From Haliclystus octoradiatus (Eukaryota; Cnidaria; Staurozoa; Stauromedusae; Haliclystidae), in contig OU744449.1 in the NCBI GenBank assembly GCA_916610825.1, positions 26,209,732 to 26,273,731 on the forward strand: a DNA stretch of 64,000 nt. Direction: 5' to 3'. Numbering within the stretch: position 1 is the first letter of the stretch; every line of letters starts with the position of its first letter. The notes under the pieces were generated by a model, which saw nothing but the letters and a program-made list of their open reading frames with translations, had not been told where the DNA came from and did not search any database. The position numbers were made by a program, and so were the translations under genes. Positions 35,663-48,817 of this stretch are shown piece by piece.

Positions 35663-36510
35663 TGATACCGCGAAGACAAAATTCAACTCCAATTATAAAT
35701 CACGAGGAATCACTTCAATCACAGAAAACGATCAACGTGGTCAGTGCACCAATGAAACTGCCACCATTTCACCGGACGCATATTTCTTTTAGGTTTGAAC
35801 AAATTGAAAGCATGTTTGCATTGAGGAGAGTTACGGCCGAGATATCCAAATATCACTATGTTATTGCTGAGTTACCACCTGACGTTGGACCTCTGGTAGT
35901 CATGGAAGAATCAAATGCAGCTGATATGGACAAACCTTATACAAAGTTAAAAGCTTCACTAAAGCAAATGTTTGGTAAGACGAAGCAGCAGCGCCTTCAA
36001 GAGGCACTCGGTGAGATTTCCTTGGAAGGTTTGAAACCTTCTATTTGTGCATTAAAGATCAGAAAGTCTCTTTTAGCCTCTGGGATTAAGGACGAGGATA
36101 GCTTAGTTCACCATCGCCTTATGAGTGCCCAGCTGCCACCTCAAATTAGAAATATATTATTGGCTCAGGTTCATTTACCCTCCACAGATTTTTTATTAAT
36201 TGCAGATACAATCTGGAATTCTGCCCGTTTTGAAACGGTCCAGGCTGTTTCGCAACCGCCTATGTTGCATGTGGATGCAATTTCACACTCATCCCGCCGT
36301 GACAGTTCCTCTCATGACGTTGATAAATCTGTAGTCCGAGGTTTCTATAGAGATCAACCACCTGTCATTTGCCGCTCACATTTATATTTCGCTGACAAGG
36401 CAAAGCAATGCACCCGCTGGTGTAAATGGCCCGGGACTAAACCTCCTTTTGATCGCTCATCTTCCCCCACTGGTTCACGTTCTATCTCCCCTGTCCCTGG
36501 AAACTCGTAA
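35662..36510 (+). CDS. gag: gag polyprotein of gypsy copy 2
   Basis: Open frame of 282 residues from the ATG after the primer site. The capsid-like part includes PPFHRTHISFRFEQIESMF, LPPDVGPLVV, KTKQQRLQEAL, LPPQIRNILL and ADTIWNSARF. Near the end is a knuckle with Cys237, His240, Cys250 and Cys254 (CX2HX9CX3C), the CHCC arrangement noted for CsRn1-like gags rather than the usual CCHC. The frame stays open leftward through the primer site into the LTR (7 codons of which spell NGDPDVM), so a longer start is possible. The protease lies in a different frame just after the stop, which would require frameshifting in an active relative. The protein would form the particle shell. Confidence 0.82.
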   Translation: MIPRRQNSTPIINHEESLQSQKTINVVSAPMKLPPFHRTHISFRFEQIESMFALRRVTAEISKYHYVIAELPPDVGPLVVMEESNAADMDKPYTKLKASLKQMFGKTKQQRLQEALGEISLEGLKPSICALKIRKSLLASGIKDEDSLVHHRLMSAQLPPQIRNILLAQVHLPSTDFLLIADTIWNSARFETVQAVSQPPMLHVDAISHSSRRDSSSHDVDKSVVRGFYRDQPPVICRSHLYFADKAKQCTRWCKWPGTKPPFDRSSSPTGSRSISPVPGNS

Positions 36511-36745
36511 GTCACGTCGAGTCCCCTACTCGACGTGGCAAATGTTTATATGTTACAGGGAAAGTTCCCTATTTACCTCCGTTAGCATTTTTAATTGACA
36601 CAGGCTCGGCTGTTTCCATTTTCTTAGTTCTGTCGTTAAATCATTAAATATTCCGTTTTCATCTTCTAATTTATCTCTTCTTTCGGCATCCGGACGTTCT
36701 ATTAATATCGACGGCGAAATTCTTACGGATATCAGTATCCCACGA
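36511..36745 (+). pseudogene. Protease region of gypsy copy 2 (broken)
   Basis: PPLAFLIDTGSAVS gives the catalytic DTG; a TAA near 36646 ends that frame, and the remaining part of the domain (ILTDISIPRLRRCF ... LGIDILQHY) is in the frame of the downstream RT ORF. The lesion is the same as in copy 1. Confidence 0.75.
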
Positions 36746-38467
36746 TTGCGCCGTTGTTTTCAACATTGTTTTGTCATTGCCGACGTTACCCAGCCCATTT
36801 TAGGCATCGATATTTTACAACACTATAAAATGGTTGTTAGCTGTGCTGCTAGCACCTTGACAGACAACATGACGTCATTATCCACCTCATTGTGTTCTTG
36901 TCAGGTGTCTGTAGATTCATTAAAATTTAATTTTCCAACCTATTTATCATCCAAATTAACGAAATTACTTCACAATTACAATATTCTTTTTTCTCCTCTC
37001 ACTATTTCAAAAACACCCCCACATAACGTCACTCATCGTATTGAGACTACTGGGGAGCCCGTTTTTTGTCGTCCTCGGCGTATTCACCTTAATAAATTAG
37101 CAATTGCTCGCACAGAGTTTGATAAATTTTTGAAAGCTGGTATCATTCAGCCTGCTACTAGCGAATGGGAAAGCCCCTTACATTTAGTACCTAAATCTGA
37201 ACCAGGCATGTTTCGACCGGTAGGGGACTACCAAGCTCTAAATCGGATCACAAAACGGGATCATTATCCCCTACCGGATATTCAATCGTTTAACAGTGAT
37301 CTTTATGGTTCAACAGTTTTTTCACGTTTAGATCTGACCAAAGCATACTACCAAATCCCCATTCACCCTGATGATGTAGACAAAACTACCGTGACAACTC
37401 CTTTCGGTTCTTTTAGTTTTCTCTGTATGCCGATGGGACTCAAAAATAGTGCTGCTACCTCTTCCCGTTTTATCAATGACGTCCTACGTAATATACCTTG
37501 TTTTGCCTACATCGACGACGTTCTCATTTATGGAAAAACGCAGGAGGAGCATGATGCTCGTTTACAACCGATTTTTGAGCGGTTTGGTTTGCGTTTAAAT
37601 CTTTTCAAATGTTTGTTTTCCGTTGATCGAGTTGATTTTTTGGGATTCACTGTTTCTCAGCGGGGTATCGAACCAAAAACAAAATTTAAATCCGACCTTT
37701 TAGCATTACCAGCTCCTATTGACTACCCTTCATTGCGTCGTGCTTTGGGTATGTTTTCCTTTTACCGTCGTTTTATTCCTAATTATGACGAAATTGTTTT
37801 GCCATTACAAAAATTAGCTACTATGACACAACCACCAACCAAAGACCAACGGCGTCCAAGGAGCACATTACCTAATTATGTTTGGCTAGAGGCACACCAG
37901 ACGTCATTTCAAGTTCTAAAAACAGCAATAAATCACGCTATAGCTCTATGTCATCCAGACCCCTCTTGTACTGATTATTCCATCACCAGTGATGCCTCTG
38001 GTTATGCAATTGGTGCTGTACTCCATGAACATAATGGGCAATCTGCTCCACTCAGCTTTTATTCTCGTCACCTTTCTCCTGCAGAACAAAAATATTCTAC
38101 ATTTGACAGAGAATTATTGGCAATCTTTGCCGCTGTAAAACGGTTTCGGTTTATGTTGGAAGATACAACTATCACTGTTTTCACAGATCATAAGCCTATT
38201 TCGGCAGCATGGAAATCGCGTTCTAAAACATCACACTCACCTCGTCAAGAGCAACAGTTATCCTTTTTATCTCAATTTGTACACGAGATTGTTTATGTTC
38301 CTGGTGATTTAAATGTCGTAGCTGACACTTTATCTAGAGATCTTGCGCCTTGCATTGTAGACTCACTATCGGTCCCTGTGAACATAGTTTCCTTAGGATG
38401 TGTTACATTGGATGATTTGGTGCTGTCTCAGCACAAGAATGATTTCGATCACGCCGGTCTCCAATAA
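36746..38467 (+). CDS. pol: Protease tail, reverse transcriptase and RNase H ORF of gypsy copy 2
   Basis: 573 codons. Residues 1-30 are the protease end (LGIDILQHY). The RT follows with FRPVGDYQALN, SRLDLTKAYYQIP, the GLKNS motif and the active site Y255-I-D-D258. The connection domain includes FLGFTVSQRGI and RRALGMFSFYRRFIPNY. RNase H shows Asp416 (TSDASG), Glu456 (DRELLAI) and Asp481 (FTDHKPI), and the typical VPGDLNVVADTLSR end. All visible catalytic residues are present. The frame ends at a TAA that copy 1 shares, which cuts it from the integrase. It copies element RNA into DNA in intact relatives. The spacer VSVDSLKF before RT is where the DNA transposon sits in copy 1. Confidence 0.85.
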   Translation: MRRCFQHCFVIADVTQPILGIDILQHYKMVVSCAASTLTDNMTSLSTSLCSCQVSVDSLKFNFPTYLSSKLTKLLHNYNILFSPLTISKTPPHNVTHRIETTGEPVFCRPRRIHLNKLAIARTEFDKFLKAGIIQPATSEWESPLHLVPKSEPGMFRPVGDYQALNRITKRDHYPLPDIQSFNSDLYGSTVFSRLDLTKAYYQIPIHPDDVDKTTVTTPFGSFSFLCMPMGLKNSAATSSRFINDVLRNIPCFAYIDDVLIYGKTQEEHDARLQPIFERFGLRLNLFKCLFSVDRVDFLGFTVSQRGIEPKTKFKSDLLALPAPIDYPSLRRALGMFSFYRRFIPNYDEIVLPLQKLATMTQPPTKDQRRPRSTLPNYVWLEAHQTSFQVLKTAINHAIALCHPDPSCTDYSITSDASGYAIGAVLHEHNGQSAPLSFYSRHLSPAEQKYSTFDRELLAIFAAVKRFRFMLEDTTITVFTDHKPISAAWKSRSKTSHSPRQEQQLSFLSQFVHEIVYVPGDLNVVADTLSRDLAPCIVDSLSVPVNIVSLGCVTLDDLVLSQHKNDFDHAGLQ

Positions 38468-39837
38468 ATAAAATTTGCTGAAGGGACATTGTGGTGTGAC
38501 TCCTCAAAATCGGTGCCACGCCCCTTTGTTCCTCTTCCTTTGCGTCGAAATGTTTTCATAAATATGCATAAAAATTGGTCACTATGGCCGTGCCGCCTCT
38601 TGCAAGTTGATATCTGATCGCTATTATTGGCCTAAAATGAAGAAGGAAATTTCCCAGTGGGTTCAGCAATGCACAGCTTGTCAGCGAAATAAAGTCACCC
38701 GCCATACTGTCACTCCTTCAATACCATATGACATCCCATGTGATCGTTTACAAACAGTACACATTGACATTATTCATGTTCCACCTTCCACATGTTCCAT
38801 CACACATGTTTCATCACCATGTCGTTATCTTCTCACAATGATAGACCGTTTTACCAGATGGGTAGAAGTAATCCTTCTCTTAGATATGAGTGCTCCTTCA
38901 GTGGCAGAGGCATTTGTAAGGGAATGGGTAACACGCTATTCTGCCCCGCAATATGTCATATCCGACCGAGGTTCCGACTTTGACTGAAATTTAATTCACG
39001 AATTGGCAAAGCTCATCGGGTTCCTCAAGATCCGCACTACTGCTTATCACCCCCAAACAAATGGGTTAGTCGAACGAATGCACCGCACGTTGAAGACAGT
39101 TTTAAGAACACTTGATACCGATTGGTTTAATGGTTTACCTTCAGCTTTGCTATCACTGAGAATCTGGTCAGATGAGGATGTTGTATCTCCCTACGAACTT
39201 TTAACAGGGTTGAAGCCTTTGGTTCCGCGTATTTGTCTGGAAGATAAAAAGTTATTATCCTCTCATCATTTGTTATCGTCTCTTCAAGAACATTTTAAAG
39301 GAGTAAAATTCAAGCCACCAGCTTTAAGTCAACATCTTTCTTCTGTACCTCCCGAACTAAGTACTTGCAAACGTGTTTGGGTTCGCGTAGATAGGCCTAA
39401 ACGGCCATTGGAGGCTCCTTATACGGGCCCTTATCGTGTTATTAATCGAAATTCAAAGTTTTTCACTATAGATCGTGGAACACGTTCAGATACTGTTTCT
39501 GTTGATCGCTTGAAGCCTGTTTATGAGTCTGATGATCTACCGTCATGTTCACGTTCATTATCATTTCCACCTGTGTCATTACCATCGTTGACTTTGTCAG
39601 CGTCTTCGGCGCCAACCTCGTTTTCGATGTCAAGTCTCACATCGACTTCAACAGCGTAGCAGACGCGTTCGTCGACGATGTCTGACTCTTCACCTACCAC
39701 GACAACAACGACGGTCCAGCCGCCTTTGTTGTTGCTGGATAGTTCACATGATCATCCTTCATCCACCACACCAACCATGACACGATCTGGGCGACGAGTA
39801 CACAGAAATGCATCACCTGCTTTTTACTACTACTAGC
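38468..39837 (+). pseudogene. Integrase region of gypsy copy 2 (interrupted by stops)
   Basis: Zinc-binding end (CTACQRNK), first Asp in VHIDI (codon 38766-38768), second Asp in SDRGSDF (38964-38966), and Glu in GLVERMHR (39072-39074) are all recognisable. A TGA at 38985-38987 and a TAG at about 39657 break the frame; copy 1 is open at both places but frameshifted elsewhere. The GPY/F-like tail (PYTGPYRVI) and a Ser-rich end follow. Confidence 0.85.
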
Positions 39838-39851
39838 ATGGGATCATGGGA

Positions 39852-39990
39852 TGTGCACCATTTGGCATGAAGACCAAACTACCACGTTTTACAGCTATCA
39901 TATTCTCAATATTCATATTATAATAAAAAAAAAAATAAAATAAAAAAAACGATAATCATGATAATAAATAAGCAATATATTTTTACGTAG

Positions 39991-40026
<36 letters not shown>

Positions 40027-40715
40027 ATAATTAATTAAAAAAATTAATTGTATTGAGTGTAAACTCTTATACACACATGTATATGAAAGTGCTCAATGTT
40101 TTTTAGGACAGAGCATAATATAGAGTATACAACAGAGACGAGGCAAAGCCTTTGCGAAAAAACAGAGACAGAAAAGGCTTTGCCTCGTCTCTGTTTTATA
40201 CTCTATATATATATATATATAATTCAACCATTTAATAAATACATTTCCATAGTATCGCCTGTTATCAGACATTGATAGTATTAATCCAACATAACCAGGC
40301 GTTTTCTTTTCTGCTTTTACTTATTAACATTAATAAATAACTATTCCATGCTATAGTAACAGATCTCGAATATAACTTATCCAGATCCAGCATAACTAGC
40401 ATGGCCATTTAAATATTGCCATCATACTTTTACAGTCTTTAGTATTCGCCGTATCCTTACCGACTCCGTCTACTTGGGGCGGACGTATGTGCTGATCGAT
40501 GAAAATAAAGTAACAGTCTCATTTTCATTAACCTCTTAATCATGTAACATGTTAAATAATTATATACCGTGAATTATGAAATAGACATTCCTCTGCGAGA
40601 CAGTAACTTGATTAGATCTCTTACAACGTTATTAAATCTTTGTTGATTTGTCTTGTCTTTAATATACAAACTTATGATGCAGAATGAATCATATATTATA
40701 CAAATGCCTTCTACA
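39852..40715 (+). repeat. 3' LTR of gypsy copy 2, with a hairpin-bearing insertion
   Basis: Begins TGTGCACC and ends CTTCTACA as in copy 1, but is about 210 bp longer because of extra sequence between about 39995 and 40205 in a TA-rich stretch. Confidence 0.72.
40118..40208. repeat. Near-perfect inverted repeat (hairpin) within the LTR insertion
   Basis: The arm AGAGTATACAACAGAGACGA at 40122 continues for 32 bp and returns inverted by 40204 with one mismatch. The spacer is about 18 bp and itself repeats ACAGAGAC. TA-rich sequence flanks both sides. Unit 1 lacks it (18068-18085 is continuous), so it arrived after the duplication. It could be a foldback MITE inserted into a TA repeat. Confidence 0.8.
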
Positions 40716-42300
40716 GGTATTCGGGGAGAAGGAATTGTGTTGATAGTTTGTGTGCATGAGTATAAAGTCATGAATTTAAGAGACGAAATCAGTACAGATT
40801 TAGGTTTTTAAATGCTTGGATAATTACTTTAGTGAAAATAAACTGTCAAACATGTCAATAATTCGTTTAAGGTGGATTAAATATTTTCAATGTGTATTAT
40901 CAATTTGAATGTTTGCTAATATTTCACGACGTGTCTAATTTAATAACAAAGCGGTATACAACAACAAAAGCAGTAACATGTTAATGATAGGTTCCTATGC
41001 TGTGAAACACAGTATGTATATAGCCCTGGTGAGATATTGAAAGTTTTATTTTCACACAACTATTGTTGATAGAAGCCGCGCATGCGTAAATGCAAATGAC
41101 TAGAAGATCTCGCTACGTATTATGTAAATTTTCCAGAAAGAGTTTTATTCAACATGTAAAAAAAATAATACTCTAGACTTATGACATTGACTGCCACATT
41201 GAAATCTGTTACAATTGTTCTCTTCCTTGATATTCTTTCTGAATTTTTTTTTCTTCTTTCTTTTCTGTTTCTACTTCTCTATTCTCTATCCTGAAATTAA
41301 CTATCATGCCTTCATTTCTCTCTTTCTCTATTATTTTATCTCTTAAATGTTTACATTATATTTTTTACCTCGATGTTAAGTACAATTTTACACATGTATT
41401 AAACCATAATTCTCAATGATATATATAGGTTTGATTTAAGTTAAAATATTTGTATTCCAAATCACGGCCCCTAAACAAACAAGCACTTGCTCTTAAGGGA
41501 TGCCCCCAAACAGGTCATTTTGTTCAATTTACAAATAGTGTTAACCAGATTAACTTGCACATGTAACACAATAATTTGTAATTTGCAAAATTGAAATGTT
41601 TGAAATATATAATCTATCTAATCTATCTACATATTATGTAAAATTCATGTAGTTCTTGATAAATCCAAATTATTGAGGTATTTATATATACTTATAGGTA
41701 TTTATAGGTGAGTTCTCACAACATAACTGGATATCACGTGGTAGAGACCAACCAATCAGGACGAGTGGGTTTTGGAGTGATTGTGGTGTCGTCAGTAATT
41801 GATGTCATCATAAATTATAGTAATATATATAAATTCTACGTAATCAATTTTTCAATTCTAATTATCTTATACTGCAATCCCGATGGATGTGGCAAGTCAC
41901 AATAGTGTCACATGAGTTTTAGATGATTAATGTGAGTAAATATCAAATATATATATAGCTTAATCATCTTAATTTCAGCATAAGTATTGACTGATTATCT
42001 CAATGCTACGCTTCAAGTGACTATCAAACATTTTCAAATTTTTACAAACATGAATCAATCTCTATCATAAATCAAAACCAGCTGAAAATTTAATATTGAT
42101 CAGAACAAATCAGCAATTGTTCTGGTAATTTGTTCATTAATTTGACAATGGAAACTTGCAGGTCATACTATGTAACTATTGGCATCAATAATTTTGAGTC
42201 AAACACTATTCAAGTTGGTCGCATATTGCTATTCATAATTGTTGAGATGATTGTATAGGCTATATTGAAGCTAGTTCTGAACTCATTATTATCATACAAG
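40716..42300. other. Non-coding sequence upstream of gene A (Y2)
   Basis: Counterpart of 18580-20160, nearly identical. No supported gene. Confidence 0.45.
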
Positions 42301-43992
42301 ATGAGAAATACATTTCTGAAATTGAAATGGGCTATTCTCTGTCTTTGCTTACAACCAATCACAGGACAATCATCGTGCGCATTATCCACTACGGCGACAG
42401 GCGGTGAATATCTTGAGGCAAAAGAAGGGCAATTTTACACTGCGAAACCATTCAAAATACGTTCCAATACAACGCTTGCAAAATGTTCAATGTTATTAAC
42501 TGCAAATTCTAATGCTCAGTCAATGAATACTGTGGGTTCTAATAATACGGATATGACTTGTCAATTGTTTGTAACAAAAACAAAGAATTATTTTGATGAA
42601 GATGGGATGTTGGTGGCGAAACAAGATTCAACATACTATGAAAAGATTGAGAGTAAGAAATTCTATGTATTATTATCTATAAATATTATAATATGGTATG
42701 AATATTATATATTTATATTCCTAAGAGAAGACATACTCAAAGGTAATAGCTCAATAATGGAATATGTAAAACAATTAGACACCGGGCCCGACTTGTCTAC
42801 CATCGAATGATTAATTAAACACCGTTGAGAAGTCAATGCGGTCCACCAAACCGACTATTCAATATGGTAGACAACGAGGGCATAGTCTAGCTACACAATG
42901 CCCACAATTCCTCTGCTCTACATCTGGGCCTTGTAAAATTTCTGTGAATGAAATGATATGCTAGCAACGTCGTGTCATCGTGAATACAATTGACAATTGG
43001 GTGTAATTTACATGTGAAACGATGTTCTCCGCCATGTGCGAATCATTTTTAGCGCCTTTTCAATTCGCAAAGAGATCACGAATAATTTCATGAGTTAGAA
43101 ACTACACCAATCACCACCTAATTTCTCACATGGTAAGCTGAGATTGGTCATTTGCCCTACACGAAACAGCCGTTGGTAAAGTGGAATACAGGGGCATGTG
43201 GCACAGGCCTAGCGAGGGCAGTTGTTCAATTTGGAACCAACTATTGTTGTACAAGGAAATACTTTCAAACAGTTTACTCGCTACTTGAATAAAAGTTGAG
43301 ACATATGTTAAACAGTTTATTCCTGACCTTTTCAAAATGATCAATATTATACATTGACAAAATGGACCTGGAGCTAGTTGTGATGTACAATGTTTAATAT
43401 CTTTCTCAACGATTTGACTTATGTTAATATTCTGAAAAACTTTGCATCATTTTCATACCAAACATCTTCAATTTTATTAGCTCCCGCGTTCTCAAACAAA
43501 TCCTACCATTTATAATCATTCGACTTATATACTCAAAAATTGTTATTTTCCTTTATTCGCTTTATAGATTACTTAAAAGCCACTGGTGAATCTCAAATTG
43601 TTGTTGGAGCCAATGATGATAAACCTGGAACATTCATCTTTCAATTGCCAACTGGATTTTACAAGATCAGGTTGAATTATTTGAATGGTTGGTTCATCTG
43701 CGATCATAATGAACCTGTTAAAATGCGATTTGGATGCTATCTTGGGGATTTCCCACATCCACATGACATTCTGCTGGTAGAAGGATTTCGAGGTAATAAC
43801 GTTGTTTCCCATACGCAATTTAACGAGTTCGAAGGGAATGGTATTTCCACACCATTCTTATCTACTTCTGGCTGTTTTCATTTGGTGCAAGGCTCAACAT
43901 ATTCATTTTGGTACTACAATGATTTTGCTGAAAGATCATATTACAGCTATGGACAGACATCATTTGAAATGTTCGTAAAGTTAATACTTTAG
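42301..43992 (+). CDS. Gene A (Y2): secreted PAN-like protein, two exons
   Basis: Exon 1 is 42301-42652 and exon 2 is 43568-43992, joined in phase 1 exactly as in Y1, giving 258 residues. Signal peptide residues 1-22; PAN-like exon 1 (LAKCSML, DMTCQLF) nearly identical to Y1 but with an extra Cys (QSSCALS). Exon 2 diverges more than exon 1, especially over GWFICDHNEPVKMRFGCYLGDFPHPHDILLVEG compared with the Y1 residues, and at the end (VKLIL against VKLRV). All splice signals are intact. The intron carries no gene B. Function unknown; likely secreted. Together with Y1 it is one of two probably expressible members of this local family. Confidence 0.68.
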
Positions 43993-44093
43993 GACTCAAT
44001 GACTATGGCAATAATGAAAGTAATGAGCTGAAATCGATACAAAGCTGGTCAATATATTCGTTACAATCTTGTAAAATTTGATAATTATATAAC

Positions 44094-45627
<1,534 letters not shown>

Positions 45628-46418
45628 TCGTCCATATGGGCACGCCGGGCAGTGCCCACCTTGTCATTTCAAATACTAAGTTATTAAGAAAGCATGCTTT
45701 TTAATGAATTGGAAGTATCCCTTCTCGAGTAGTTTAATGCATTTTTATATTTTTATTACGTATCGAATCTTCTTTCCGTAACAATAGTTTTCCAATTATC
45801 CGCCGTTTGAAGCCCTATGTGTAAAGGCGACAGCTTTTTATAGCATATATCAATAAGCTATTCCCCACAAACGTTGATGCAAGCAGCATTCTGTCAAAGC
45901 GCTTCTCATTTTGTTGGCGTCGAGAAGGTCAGAGGACGCTTTTAAACATAAAAAGCAATTGTTTTACTCAACTAGATATTTATGCGCAGGTGCCAATAAG
46001 GCAGAATTAAACGCTAATGTGGGCAGACATGACGCTTGCCTAACATAACCTGGACATAGATTACATCTTTTGGTTTTATTATTACAATACATACCAATTA
46101 AAAATAAAATGTTCCATATACTAGCCACAGTGGCTGCCTACAGTAATAAAACTAAAAAATGAAATCTATGCCTAATGGAGAAATTCCACATAATTCATTT
46201 ACCAACATGACATTTTATTAAATAAAAGAACGGAACTCATTTCCATATGCCGACACGAAAACAAATATTATTTAAGAAACTATAAAAATATCACTTAGAT
46301 ATTTAACAATAGCATAAATAATACAATGTAATGTAATAACATATTTAAAGAATAGAAACGCGTCCTATATAAGTCATGTATATACTTGAGCACACCATAA
46401 TATTTTTCATTCGATAAA
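45628..46418. other. Unassigned non-coding sequence
   Basis: Starts with a GC-rich hairpin-forming segment (GGGCAC ... GTGCCC, 45639-45658) that could be a transposon end; I could not find a matching opposite end. The rest is AT-rich with no gene. Confidence 0.4.
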
Positions 46419-46458
46419 CCGTCTGAAGAGCGTCTCTACGCGAAACTCAGAGTAACGG
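46419..46458 (+). ncRNA. Hammerhead ribozyme motif (HHR 1)
   Basis: Reads as a complete minimal hammerhead: stem I CCGT/ACGG (46419-46422 with 46455-46458), core CTGAAGA (46423-46429), stem II GCGT-CTCT-ACGC, core GAA (46442-46444), short stem III ACTC/GAGT, and the predicted cleavage after A46454. All invariant core positions (CUGANGA, GAA, A-U closing pair, unpaired H) are present. A (TA)n tract follows at about 46492. Short stem III is typical of hammerheads in Penelope-like elements. Confidence 0.8.
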
Positions 46459-46713
46459 AGTAAACTCGTATTCTTTGATCTACTATTTTAATATATATAT
46501 ATATATATATATCTATTTGAAAATAGACGTCTTCATGTATTGTATGTATAATGTATGTATGTGGTCCAATTTTCCACTGCTTCCTCGTTTTATTTTCAAT
46601 TAATAAGAACTATTTAATTACAAACATACACGACTATTGAATAAAGGAATAAAAAGTTATCTCGCTGGAATCGCTGTTTTGCAGACCTCTGTCGAGCTGG
46701 CCGCACCACTTTC

Positions 46714-47492
46714 TTAGCCTGCGTCCAGACTAAAACGCTTCTGAAGAAAAGTGTAAAGTCTGCGTAGCCGACCGAACAAAGCTGTTTTGCTGACACTGTA
46801 CTAGACTGATGCCGCCTTATAAAAACCTTAAAGGGGCAAAATTGACCGGCGACCGCTGCGAGTACAAGTTGAATTTATGCTTAGCGTAATTCAACCGTCT
46901 CGCTTTGAAACAATTGTTATACGCAGGCCTAACTTGTAATAAAATTCATGTCAGCAATGAACATTGTGTTATAACAATAAGCGTGCACGTGATCCTAAGT
47001 GCGTGGCGCCTGCCGGTCATTTTTGCTCCTTTAATTTCCGGTCTCAGTTGTGTGAGTGAAAATCACGTTTACATGTTAAACATTAAAAAACACTCAAGCT
47101 TGGGAATAAATCGTTGAAAAAAGACAAAGTTCATTCGAGAGAAAAATTGAGTAGAAATGTGTGTTATTTGTATAGTATATTGTCTAACCGAACTATAACT
47201 GTTACTGGATATAACTCACTCAAAAATACGTTGTATCTATTTTCATCAAATGAGATTGCCTTCCAAATCCAAAAGTCTTCCTAAATGTGGCCCAACTTTT
47301 GTTTATCACATGACTGATACCAACAATCTGATTGGCTTGCATTGTATTAAAATCATGTGAGCAAAGCTAACCAATAGGATTGAGTCACTGCTTTTGCAAG
47401 TCTAGTGCAGTGTCAGCAAAACGGCTTTGTTTGGTCAGCTACGCAGACTTTACACTTTCCTTCAGAAACGTTCTAGTCTGGACGCAGGCTAA
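46714..47492. mobile_element. 779-bp MITE with about 95-bp inverted ends
   Basis: The ends TTAGCCTGCGTCCAGACTA and its inverse are perfect, and inverted similarity runs inward for about 95 bp (through GTAAAGTCTGCGTAGC and TTTGCTGACACTGT). ACTTTC flanks it on both sides (46708-46713 and 47493-47498); an 8-bp ACTTTCTT reading is also possible if the right end is two bases shorter. No coding capacity. Confidence 0.82.
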
Positions 47493-47514
47493 ACTTTCTT
47501 CGATGTAGAACATT

Positions 47515-47912
47515 TTGGTCTTAAAAGTTTGATCACAGCCTGATCAAACTTGATCAGTATGTTATATTTTTTGATCAGCTTTGATCAGCGAGTTATAAGC
47601 GAATTCAAGATGTACGGCTGGCTCAACACCGAAAATCTAAACGACATAAAATAATAAACCGAATTTGGTATCAAAAGTTTGCTCACGCCCTGATCATTAC
47701 TGATCAAAACTTTTTTTCCATAATTAAAGTTATTGAGCGTGCAATCGGCAATTTAGGTTCTGGTGAGGCTAAATCAACACCAAAATTTCGAAAACGAGGT
47801 TATAATCACCGAACTCTATGAATTTGGTATCAAAAGTTTGATCAAGCCCTGATCATTACTTATCAAAACTTTTTTTTCCATAATTACAATTATTGAGCGT
47901 GCAATCGGCAAT
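47515..47912. repeat. Outer part of the 160-bp satellite array
   Basis: About two and a half units containing ATTTGGTATCAAAAGTTTG, three spaced TGATCA-type palindromes, AATTATTGAGCGTGCAATCG and CACCAAAATTTCGAAAACGA. The first unit is degenerate. Confidence 0.8.
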
Positions 47913-48817
47913 TATATATGATTCATACAGAACATTTTTATATATTATCATATAATTTAATTACCATTATTATTAATTGATTGGTTTTTCACTTAATTTT
48001 TTTATAATCTATTGCATATTGTCTACATTTTGTTGCTTTATTTATAAAAATCAATCTTATTTGTCACCAAAACGAGGCTTATTGATGCTACTTCTGAGGA
48101 ACGGGCTTGGATATCCGTAATGACGGTAGCCGTACACATTTTGTTCGGAGTTAGTCTGAACTTGAACGGAATTTGGTCGAAATTTGATCTGAAATTTATC
48201 ATTTTGGTCGAAATTTGGACAAAAATGAGTCTAAATTTGGCCTGAAATTAGTTGGAACTGGTCAGAAAATTTGGTCGGAATTACGTATTGTAGTGTCCAC
48301 AGTACTTCGTCTTTCCGACCGAATATTTCCGACGTCGTTCCGGATCCGAAACGACGTAATGTGTTTAGCGGGTGGGCTTCAACTAAACAGCTGAAGCATA
48401 CTGTATCAAGCAAGTTAAATATCACCTCTGCTCAAAAGAAACGAAACACGAGAAGATATCAAAGGGAAGTGCATGTTAAAATCACCTCTGCAGAGACAAA
48501 TCGGCCAACAAGAAACAAACACAACGAGACGTAGTATTAAGGAGATTAAATCTACCTAAAGAAACACAGAAGTCAACTAAGCAGACAAGTTAAACCACCT
48601 CTGCTAAAAGAAACAACGACACTATTGAAAATGCGGAAACATGCAAGGAATGCTGAAACATGCAAGGAAACTGCTGAAGGATGCAATGGACTTTATAAAC
48701 TGCTGAAACATGCAGGGATTTGTCAAGAATTAAAGGTTTTGTTTAACAATGTATTATCGTAAGTTGCTAGAAATTGTTTGATAAAATTTGTAAAAGTATA
48801 ATTGCCACTCCTTAAAG

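Larger units (their letters stand above)
35413..40715 (+). mobile_element. Defective Ty3/gypsy retrotransposon, CsRn1-like, copy 2 (uninterrupted)
   Basis: Same element and same insertion site as copy 1, without the DNA transposon. The order is 5' LTR remnant, tRNA-Trp site, gag, protease, RT-RNase H, integrase, 3' LTR. gag and RT-RNase H are open here, but the protease stop, the stop after RNase H, the integrase start and two late stops (38985-38987 and about 39657) disable it. Lesions shared with copy 1 pre-date the unit duplication. Confidence 0.9.
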
